Assembly (NCBI GenBank): GCA_964620325.1
Contig: CAZUIM010000008.1
Coordinates: 25,622 to 89,621, forward strand
Length of the DNA: 64,000 bases
Direction of reading: 5' to 3'
Source of the DNA: CAZMYM01 sp964620325
GTDB lineage: Bacteria > Bipolaricaulota > Bipolaricaulia > UBA7950 > UBA9294
Position 1 is the stretch's first letter. The number at the start of each line of letters is the position of its first letter. A program made the position numbers and the translations under genes. Below are positions 1-6,935 of the stretch, piece by piece. Below the pieces are notes generated by a model, which was not told the origin of the DNA, ran no database searches, and saw only the letters and a list, made by a program, of their open reading frames with translations.

Positions 1-669
1 CCGGACGATCGTCTCCCCTCTTGGGGAGACGATCTGGCTTCTCCCGGTATAGTGGAGGGTCGTGCTGGCGCGTCTCTCCTCGCCGACGCGGTTCGCCGTC
101 GCCGTGAATACGCCGTTCTCGAGAGCACGGACGGACATGGTTCGTTGGGCCAGATCGGGGAGGATCAGGTTCGACGGGTGGGCGATCACCTCTGCCCCTT
201 GAAGTGCGAGCGAACGGGCCGACTCGGGGAAAAGGTGGTCGAAGCAGATCATCACGCCGATGATCGCCGCCGGCGTCCCGACGACCGAGAACGGCCGATC
301 GCCCGGTGCGAAGTAGAGGAACTCGTCGCCGAATAGATGGATCTTCCGATAGCAGAGAAGGAATCCGTCCGGTCCGACGAGGACGGCGGCGTTGTAGAGG
401 GTCTCCCCGTCCCGCTCCGGGAGACCGGCGACGAGATAGCAGTCGCGATCGCGACAGTACGTGGCCAACGCGCGCGTTGTCGGGCCTACGGGGACCGGCT
501 CGGCGAGCTCCGCCGCTTCGCTCCTCGAGGTGAATTGGTACCCGGTGGCGAAGAACTCGGGGAGGACCCACAGGTCGGCAGTGCGGTCATCGATGAGGCG
601 AAACGCATCCGCGAGGTTCCTGTCCCGCTCACCGAAGATGGGCGACGTCTGCGCGATTCCGACGTTCAT
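1..669 (-). CDS. Carbon-nitrogen hydrolase (nitrilase superfamily), C-terminus cut by window edge
   Basis: The first 223 codons are visible and remain open to base 1, so the C-terminus lies outside the window. The start ATG at 669 gives the usual short lead MNVGIAQ. The Glu-Lys-Cys catalytic set of the family is present: Glu in LPEFFATGY, Lys in YRKIHLFG and Cys in MICFDHLFPE. Enzymes of this family cleave C-N bonds of amides, ureas or nitriles in the cytosol; the substrate cannot be read from the sequence. It lies downstream of the 31-residue peptide and the Lpt fusion on the same strand and could share their transcript. A GTG about 70 bases further upstream is an alternative start but would add an atypical extension. 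Confidence 0.88.
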   Translation of the reverse strand, partial: MNVGIAQTSPIFGERDRNLADAFRLIDDRTADLWVLPEFFATGYQFTSRSEAAELAEPVPVGPTTRALATYCRDRDCYLVAGLPERDGETLYNAAVLVGPDGFLLCYRKIHLFGDEFLYFAPGDRPFSVVGTPAAIIGVMICFDHLFPESARSLALQGAEVIAHPSNLILPDLAQRTMSVRALENGVFTATANRVGEERRASTTLHYTGRSQIVSPRGETIVR

Positions 670-760
670 GAAGGGAATCTTATCGAATCCGCTGCGTCCG
701 GTGCCACGTCGAAAGACCGGATCCACACGCGTCACGAGGCTTCATTCGATGCGCGGCCCG

Positions 761-856
761 TCAGCCGCAGGTGCCGCCGCAGCCGAGGCCGAAGACCTTG
801 GCCAGCAGGATAGCGACGATGACGAAGTAGACGAACCCAGAGAGGTCGCCTTCCAT
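761..856 (-). CDS. 31-residue single-span membrane peptide with cysteine-rich tail
   Basis: A short frame starts at ATG 856, five bases after an AAAGGAG ribosome-binding site. Translation gives an acidic N-terminus (MEGDLSG), one hydrophobic span of about 15 residues, and the tail GLGCGGTCG before TGA. The order hydrophobic helix then clustered Cys/Gly resembles FeoB-associated Cys-rich membrane peptides in layout only; no iron transport gene is nearby. It sits about 50 bases after the Lpt fusion and 90 bases before the nitrilase gene, all on the minus strand. The ribosome-binding site and the non-random composition support a real gene. Function is unknown. Confidence 0.55.
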   Translation of the reverse strand: MEGDLSGFVYFVIVAILLAKVFGLGCGGTCG

Positions 857-906
857 CTCAACTCCTTTCACGACGGACAACGGGATACACGATGGCGGAC
901 GACGTT

Positions 907-3900
907 TCAACCGCCGACCTCGATGTCGGCCGCCCGCGGTGCGTAGCGGAGGATCGCCTCGGGAAAGGCGGTCACCGATCCGTAGATCCAGATTTCGTTC
1001 GAATCACGTTCGATCCCGACTCGAACGCAGTCGGCGATCTCCTTGAACAGTCCGAGCCGGAGGCCGGAGAAGCGGGCCCCGTCCGGGATGAAGGTCGCAT
1101 CGAACGTGAGCCCCCAGTCTCGCTCGGTGATGAACTCGGCTTCGATCTCGGCTGACAGGAGCGAAAGCGTGTTCGGATCGAACTCAGAGAATAGAGAGAG
1201 GGAGGCCGCCTCGAACTCGGCCTCGAGGGCCAACTCCGCGTCATCGAATTGGCCCTCCTCCCAGTCGAACGGAATCTGCCACGAGATCTCGAAAGGGGCC
1301 CGCCCTCGTGAGCCTCGCAATGTCGTCTTCGTCAGGCGACCGCCCTCTGGGTCGAACCGGGCGTCGAACCTCCAGCTCGTCTTCGATCCCCACGTCAGCC
1401 TCGCGTCGATCGGGGCGAATCCGTCGGCGAGATCGACGGCGCCGGACAGCCGGATTCTGAGATCTCCTCCGAGATTGAGCCGCCAACGGAGCCGGTGTTC
1501 GGTCTCCATCCGGTCGAACGAGAAGGGGCTCGATCCGTGAACGAACCTGCTCGTCCAGGCGAGGGAGAGCCCGTCGTGCGTCGTCGAGAACGAGACGGAG
1601 AGGGATTCCTGACGATCCCAGCCGTCGGCCGCGCTTCCGTAGAGGGCGACATCGGCGAACGCTTCCGGGGCGACGTCGAGCGATCCCAGTCGGAAGACGT
1701 CTCCGACCAGCTCGGTTTGCGCGTCAAGCTTGAGGCGTTGCGCCGTCAGCCGGTCGCTCTCCCACTCGCGGATCCAGCCGATGCTCACCCGGGGGCGAAC
1801 GGCCACCGACCCGAGCCGCCGGGCGTCGATCCGTAGGGTGAGCTCGGGGATCCGCTCTTCGATCGAGACGACGCCCTCCTCGTCGCTGGTCGTCTCGCGC
1901 GAGGCGTCGAGGGTGATCTGGCCACCGTCGAACGCTCCCTCGATCCGAAACGCGAACGACAGCTCGTCCGCATCGCCGACCGACTCGTAGTTCAGGCTCC
2001 CGATCCCCCGCCAACCGGGAGCGAATCCGATCGTGTGCTCCAGCTCCAGTTCCGCTCGGGCGTCGCCGACCTTCGCGGGGAAGTAGTAGGCGGAGGCCCG
2101 GCCGTCGTGGCCTGAGAACGCATAGCGAACGATGGCACCGAGCCCGAATTCGGCGAAGCGGGAGAAATAGTCGATCAGAACCGAACCGTACAGGTGTTCC
2201 GACAAGAAGAACGGGACGTTCCACTTGACGAACCAACCACGCAGGGCGCTGTTTCCGAACGCGGGGAAGAGCGGGCTCTCGAGTGTATCCTCCAACGGGC
2301 GAACGTAGAACGGCAGCCAGAACGTCGCCAGCCCGGCGACGCGGGCGGTCAGGCCGAACGCGACGAGGAGCCTCTCGGGATAGAGGAGGACGCGTTCGGC
2401 GCTGAGCGAGTACGGCTGCTCGCGAAGGGACAGATCACAGCAATTGCAGGTGGTCAGCTCTCCGCGGCGTGCTTCGATCTTCGTAATTTCACCGTCCTCA
2501 TCGAACGTGATGACGCCCTGTTCGACACGGAAGAAGAGCTCGTGCTCTTCGCCGACCGAGTTGGAGAATCGGCTCCGTCCCGAGAGGACTTCTGCCTCGA
2601 CGCGGCTGGTGACGATCGATCCTCCGGATTCGGACAGCGTCGCGATCAGCTCGTCAGCGTCGAGTTCGACCTCGTCTCCCATGGCAAGGCTGACACCGCC
2701 CGAGGCCGTGAGTTGCCATCCTTCGTCTTCCTTTCGAACCAATTCGAGCCGGTCCGAGTGGAGGCGCGTTCCCGCGAACGTCGCCGAGACGGACCCCTCG
2801 GCGCGTAGCTCCGATCGGTCGTCGGAGATGTACAGCACGTCGGACGTCAGATCGAGCGGTGCGTCCTGGCTCGACCCCGTGAAGGAAGGAATGGCGAGGG
2901 CGAACAGGAGGAGGCCGAACCAGGAGAACCTCCCCCGCCACCGCGTCCAGAGATCCCGGGAGGCCAGACGATCGACCCGCAGGAAGAGAAGAAGCCCGAT
3001 CGCGCCGAAGACGAGGTTGGGAAGCCATGCGGCGAGGGCCGGATTCATCGCGCCCCGGCGGCCGAGGGTCTGCGTCCACCAGAGAGCCCCCTGGAAGAGC
3101 CCGACGAGAAGCAGGCCGAGGACGATTCCCGCGGCACGACTGCGCGGATCGAACGCGAGGCTGATTGCACCGCCGAATAGAACGAAGACGATCGTCGCCA
3201 GCGGAAGGGCCACCTTGAGGTGAGCTTCGACGATGTATTCGTCGGCTCGCTGACCGGTGCTACGCGCACGATCGATCCGCCGGACGAGCTCCGCGATCCC
3301 CATTTCGGCCGGCGTACGCGAACTCGAGAGGATCTCTTCGACGCTCTGCTCGAGCGGGATCGACAGCGTCTCGAAGCTTCCCGAGTATCCGAGCCGACCG
3401 TCGACGTCGAACCCGTAGACGCGTCCCGCTTCGAGCTGCCACGAGGTTCCTGTCCAGCGTCCGGTCTCGGCAGTGATCATCGTCACCTTGGATTCGGCAT
3501 GAGGGAAGAGCTTCCCGGTTGTGTCGTAGATGTAGACGTCGTGGAGGGTTCTCTCCGCCTCGTTGTATCGACGGATGTAGAAGAACTGGTTGTCGGCCCC
3601 TTTGAAGAACGCGTTCGCCGTGATGCGCGGAACGCCCTGGCGAAAGATGACGTCGCGCAGCGCCTGCTGGTAGGCGTGCTCCGAGGCGGGGACGGCCCAG
3701 TTGTACACGGCAAAGTCGGCAGAGCCGATCACGGCGGCGGCGAGGATCAGGGGGAGGAGAAGACGCCGCAGGGGGATTCCGATCGACTCGAGCGCGACGA
3801 TCTCGCGATCGTGGGCGAGCCTCCCGAGGCCGAGGAACGTGGCGAACAGCGCGCTCATCGGCACGGCAATGACGAGGAGGCTCGGCATCTTGAACGCGAC

Positions 3901-4077
3901 GAGCCGCAGGAGCGTCGTCATTCCGATGCCTCGGTCGACCATCAGATCGGAGAGGGAGAGGATGATGTTCAGCAGGATGAACAGGACGAGACCGGCGAGG
4001 GCGAGGGCGAACGGCCCGAGCATTTCACGTAGCAAGTACCGATCACACCGGCGTAGCATGCCGCGGCGAGTGTACAT
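907..4077 (-). CDS. LptF/LptG-type permease fused to LptA/LptD-like LPS transport domains
   Basis: This 1056-residue protein joins parts of the LPS export bridge that are normally separate. Residues about 15-370 look like an LptF/LptG inner-membrane permease: three N-terminal helices, a periplasmic domain (about 130-285) and three C-terminal helices. Residues 380-400 form a second basic-then-hydrophobic segment (RWRGRF, then a hydrophobic core ending near PSFTGSSQ) that looks like a signal peptide. Residues about 406-580 are OstA/LptA-like, and 580-1056 are rich in alternating beta strands, with LptD-like text such as LPFYVRPLEDTLESPLFP and a CNCC motif at 544-547. The frame is unbroken and no ATG, GTG or TTG lies at the junction. 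It is divergent from miaB. ATG 4059 is an alternative start. The domain calls are by eye. Confidence 0.8.
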   Translation of the reverse strand: MYTRRGMLRRCDRYLLREMLGPFALALAGLVLFILLNIILSLSDLMVDRGIGMTTLLRLVAFKMPSLLVIAVPMSALFATFLGLGRLAHDREIVALESIGIPLRRLLLPLILAAAVIGSADFAVYNWAVPASEHAYQQALRDVIFRQGVPRITANAFFKGADNQFFYIRRYNEAERTLHDVYIYDTTGKLFPHAESKVTMITAETGRWTGTSWQLEAGRVYGFDVDGRLGYSGSFETLSIPLEQSVEEILSSSRTPAEMGIAELVRRIDRARSTGQRADEYIVEAHLKVALPLATIVFVLFGGAISLAFDPRSRAAGIVLGLLLVGLFQGALWWTQTLGRRGAMNPALAAWLPNLVFGAIGLLLFLRVDRLASRDLWTRWRGRFSWFGLLLFALAIPSFTGSSQDAPLDLTSDVLYISDDRSELRAEGSVSATFAGTRLHSDRLELVRKEDEGWQLTASGGVSLAMGDEVELDADELIATLSESGGSIVTSRVEAEVLSGRSRFSNSVGEEHELFFRVEQGVITFDEDGEITKIEARRGELTTCNCCDLSLREQPYSLSAERVLLYPERLLVAFGLTARVAGLATFWLPFYVRPLEDTLESPLFPAFGNSALRGWFVKWNVPFFLSEHLYGSVLIDYFSRFAEFGLGAIVRYAFSGHDGRASAYYFPAKVGDARAELELEHTIGFAPGWRGIGSLNYESVGDADELSFAFRIEGAFDGGQITLDASRETTSDEEGVVSIEERIPELTLRIDARRLGSVAVRPRVSIGWIREWESDRLTAQRLKLDAQTELVGDVFRLGSLDVAPEAFADVALYGSAADGWDRQESLSVSFSTTHDGLSLAWTSRFVHGSSPFSFDRMETEHRLRWRLNLGGDLRIRLSGAVDLADGFAPIDARLTWGSKTSWRFDARFDPEGGRLTKTTLRGSRGRAPFEISWQIPFDWEEGQFDDAELALEAEFEAASLSLFSEFDPNTLSLLSAEIEAEFITERDWGLTFDATFIPDGARFSGLRLGLFKEIADCVRVGIERDSNEIWIYGSVTAFPEAILRYAPRAADIEVGG

Positions 4078-4139
4078 GACCGATCGGCGGGGCGCCCGCC
4101 CGCATGTTCGCAGGGCGATGTTTCAGTTCCCTTGGGCGA

Positions 4140-4168
4140 TTGACCCCAATCTGGCGATTCGGTATAGT
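4140..4168 (+). promoter_or_regulatory. Sigma-70-type promoter of the miaB operon
   Basis: TTGACC (4140-4145), a 17-base spacer, then TATAGT (4163-4168). Transcription would begin near 4175, only about three bases before the miaB ATG at 4178, so the message is probably leaderless. Confidence 0.7.
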
Positions 4169-4177
4169 GTTCGGGCG

Positions 4178-5527
4178 ATGACCGAAATGCGCGTGTACAT
4201 CGAAACCTGGGGCTGTCAGATGAACCGGCATCAGTCGGAGGGGATCGCCGGTGTCGTCCGTCGCGCCGGCCATCGGATCGTCGATTCGGTCTCGAAGGCC
4301 GACGTCGTCCTGTTCAACGGATGCATGGTCCGCCAGAAGGCGGAGGAGAAGGTCTATGGGCGGATCGGCGCCGTGGTCGAGGAGAGACGATGGCGCCCGG
4401 TCGTGCTCGGAATCGGCGGATGCCTGGGGCAGATCCGGCGAGAGTCCCTCCTGTCCCGGTTGCCGGCGGTCGATTTCGTCTTCGGGGCCTACGGCCATGG
4501 GCGATTGCCCGAGCTGATCGATCGAGCCGTGTCGCGGCGGACTCCGTTCGTCACGCTCCCGGAGGGAACGTCGATCGATGAGATCCCCAGCTCCAGGATG
4601 AGCCGGGTCACCGCGATGGTCACGATTGCCGAGGGCTGCTCGAACTACTGCTCCTACTGCATCGTTCCGTACGCTCGCGGGCCGATGCGGAGCCGCGATC
4701 CCGAGGCCATCCTCGCCGAGGTCGAACAGGCGGTCTCGGAGGGATACCGCGAGATCCTTCTGCTTGGGCAGAACGTCAATTCCTACGGGCGAGACCGCCC
4801 CGCGTTCGGCGGCTTCGTTTCGCTGCTGACGCGGGTTGCCTCGATCGGCCCGACCCGAATCCGGTTCACAAGCTCCCACCCGCGGGATCTGACGATCGAG
4901 CTTCTGATGGCGATGGCCCGGTGGCCGGAGATCTGCCCGCACCTCCACGTCGCCTGTCAGTCCGGCAGCGACCGGATCTTGCGCGAGATGAACCGCGGCT
5001 ACACGAGAGACGAGTTCCTCGAGAAGGCACGGCGAGCGCGTGAGATCGTCCCGGGAATGAACCTGACGACCGACCTGATCGTCGGTTTCCCCAGAGAGAC
5101 CGACGAGGACTTCGATGCGTCGCTCGATCTCGTCGATCGGGGGCGGTTCGGGTCGATCTTCGTGGCCAAGTACTCGCCGCGGCCGGGGACGAGGAGTGCG
5201 ACCCTCGCTGACGACGTGTCCGAGGAGGTCAAGAGCGAGCGCCTGCGGCGGATCCTCGAACGCGAGCGGGTCATTGCACTTGAGGAGAACCGACGTTTCG
5301 TCGGCGAGGTCGTCGAGGTTCTGATCGACGGCGTCTCTCGGAGCGGCGGTTGGCGCGGACGGGCCGCCGACCACCGGACGGTCGATGTCCGGGTTGACGA
5401 GGCGTCGGGAAGCCTGTCGTCCGGCGCTCTGGTCGATGTTCTGGTTGAGTCGGCCTCTTCGGCGTCTCTTGAGGGGGCGATACGCGAGCCCGTCACGGCT
5501 GCATCGGCGGCAAAGGAGAGACGATGA
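4178..5527 (+). CDS. miaB: tRNA (N6-isopentenyl adenosine-37-C2)-methylthiotransferase MiaB
   Basis: MiaB is a radical SAM enzyme that adds a methylthio group to i6A37 of tRNAs reading U-starting codons. The N-terminal domain holds the three cysteines of the auxiliary cluster (TWGCQMN, FNGCMV, GIGGCLG). The radical SAM triad is in CSNYCSYCIVPYARG, and LGQNVNSYG is the MiaB-type signature. The C-terminal 80 residues form a divergent TRAM domain. The 449-residue length is normal. The open frame extends upstream, but the promoter and family length favour ATG 4178; ATG 4187 is the other choice. It leads an operon with the sugar kinase, CBS protein and helicase, ending in an ATGA overlap with the kinase. 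Confidence 0.93.
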   Translation: MTEMRVYIETWGCQMNRHQSEGIAGVVRRAGHRIVDSVSKADVVLFNGCMVRQKAEEKVYGRIGAVVEERRWRPVVLGIGGCLGQIRRESLLSRLPAVDFVFGAYGHGRLPELIDRAVSRRTPFVTLPEGTSIDEIPSSRMSRVTAMVTIAEGCSNYCSYCIVPYARGPMRSRDPEAILAEVEQAVSEGYREILLLGQNVNSYGRDRPAFGGFVSLLTRVASIGPTRIRFTSSHPRDLTIELLMAMARWPEICPHLHVACQSGSDRILREMNRGYTRDEFLEKARRAREIVPGMNLTTDLIVGFPRETDEDFDASLDLVDRGRFGSIFVAKYSPRPGTRSATLADDVSEEVKSERLRRILERERVIALEENRRFVGEVVEVLIDGVSRSGGWRGRAADHRTVDVRVDEASGSLSSGALVDVLVESASSASLEGAIREPVTAASAAKERR

Positions 5528-6495
5528 TCATCACCGTCACGCTCAATCCGGCGGTCGACAAGATCTACTGGGTCGAACGCCTGAGGATCTGCGAAGTGAC
5601 CGAGGAGGAGTTCCTCACGCGAGCGGAGCGGAGCGCGACGTCCGCTGGGGGAAAAGGAGTCAACATGTCGGTCTTCCTCTCAGGAATGGGGATCGACAAC
5701 GTCGCCATGGGGTTCGTTGGAGGACACACGGGGCACGTCGTCGTGCGCGACCTTCGGTATCGCGGCGTGACGACGAACTTCATCTGGACGCGCGAGGAGA
5801 CGCGGACCAACGTCACGGTTCTCGAGAAGGGGCACGAGAGCGTTCCACTGTTCATCGGCGAGCCGGGCGGTGGAGTCACGCCGCTCGAAATCGATCGGTT
5901 TCTCCGCAGGTACCGGAGGATGGTCGGTCGGGCCGAGTGGGTCGTCCTCGCCGGGAGCGTACCGCCCGGAATGGATTCTGGGATCTACCGCGACCTCGCC
6001 TCCATGGCCCGGGCAGCGGGCGCCAAAGTCGTCCTGAGCACCTGGGGTGAACCGCTCGTTCAGACGTTCGAAGCCTGCCCGTACTTGGTCAAGCCGGATA
6101 CGCGAGCGCATCGAGAGTTGATGGGGTTCGACTTGGCGTCGAGGGAGAAGATCATCGAAGCGGGGAGGCACATCGCCTCCTGCGGCGCCGAGATCGTTGT
6201 CATTTCGCATCAGGTGACCGGAGACATCGCCGTGATGCGGGACGCGGTCTGGGAGATTCGAACTCCTGTCCGAACGGCCGAGTTCAGGAATCTCGTCGGG
6301 GCGGACGACGCGTTCCTCGCGGGGATTCTCTACCGGCTCGTTCAGAAAGCCCCGGTCGAAGAGGCCCTCCGCTTCGGGCTCGCCGCCGGGCTGGCCAGCG
6401 CGGAGAGCGAAGAGAAGGTCTGCGGCGACATCAAGAGGATCGAAGCTGAGATGGCGAAGGTGACGGTGGAACCGATCTTGCGGGAGGGATCATGA
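5524..6495 (+). CDS. PfkB-family sugar kinase, 1-phosphofructokinase/tagatose-6-phosphate kinase type
   Basis: The N-terminus MIITVTLNPAVDKIYWV and the GGKGVNMSVFLSGMG motif place this 323-residue protein in the LacC/FruK branch of the PfkB family, which phosphorylates phosphosugars such as fructose 1-phosphate. The C-terminal signature usually reads GAGD; here it is VGADDAFLAG. The aspartate that should act as catalytic base is kept, but the glycine before it is Asp. No PTS or transport gene is adjacent, so the substrate is open. The start overlaps the miaB stop (ATGA) and the end overlaps the CBS gene in the same way, implying translational coupling. Confidence 0.85.
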   Translation: MIITVTLNPAVDKIYWVERLRICEVTEEEFLTRAERSATSAGGKGVNMSVFLSGMGIDNVAMGFVGGHTGHVVVRDLRYRGVTTNFIWTREETRTNVTVLEKGHESVPLFIGEPGGGVTPLEIDRFLRRYRRMVGRAEWVVLAGSVPPGMDSGIYRDLASMARAAGAKVVLSTWGEPLVQTFEACPYLVKPDTRAHRELMGFDLASREKIIEAGRHIASCGAEIVVISHQVTGDIAVMRDAVWEIRTPVRTAEFRNLVGADDAFLAGILYRLVQKAPVEEALRFGLAAGLASAESEEKVCGDIKRIEAEMAKVTVEPILREGS

Positions 6496-6926
6496 AGGTT
6501 CGGGAGATCATGACCAAGGATCTGACCGCGGTGGAGAAGGACGTCCCCGTCCGCGAGTTGATCTTCATCCTCGAGAACGCCGAGATGCCGAACATGCCGG
6601 TCGTCGACGACGACGGAACGTTGATCGGGTTCATCTCGGAGAAGGACTTGATTCGGGCGGCCCTCCCAGGGTATTTCGAGTTGTTGCACAGCGCATCCTT
6701 CATTCCGGACATGAATCAGTTGTCGACGAAGCTGACGCAGATCGCCGACGATCCGATCGAACGGTACATGCGCCGCGACGTTCACTACGTCACCGAGGAT
6801 GACGACGATCTGCGGGCCGCCGATCTCGTCATTCGCCAGGGCGTCAAGAACCTGCCGGTGGTCGATGCGGAGAAGCGTCTCGTCGGACGCGTCAGGAGAA
6901 TCGACCTCCTTCGCCGCCTCGTCTAG
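6492..6926 (+). CDS. Two-CBS-domain protein
   Basis: A 144-residue protein made of two CBS motifs: residues about 1-60 (VREIMTKDLTAVEKD ... MPVVDDDGTLIGFISEKDL) and about 85-144 (IERYMRRDVHYVTEDD ... LPVVDAEKRLVGRVRRIDLL). Such CBS pairs bind adenine nucleotides and act as energy sensors; no catalytic domain is attached. Its start overlaps the kinase stop by four bases, so it may regulate the kinase allosterically. That role is inference from position. Confidence 0.88.
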   Translation: MKVREIMTKDLTAVEKDVPVRELIFILENAEMPNMPVVDDDGTLIGFISEKDLIRAALPGYFELLHSASFIPDMNQLSTKLTQIADDPIERYMRRDVHYVTEDDDDLRAADLVIRQGVKNLPVVDAEKRLVGRVRRIDLLRRLV

Positions 6927-6935
6927 TCGACCCGA

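Noticed and set aside
4043..5374. 443-codon open frame antisense to miaB
   Set aside because: It lies opposite a fully supported miaB gene, has Arg/Asp-rich composition typical of GC-rich shadow frames, and shows no domain.
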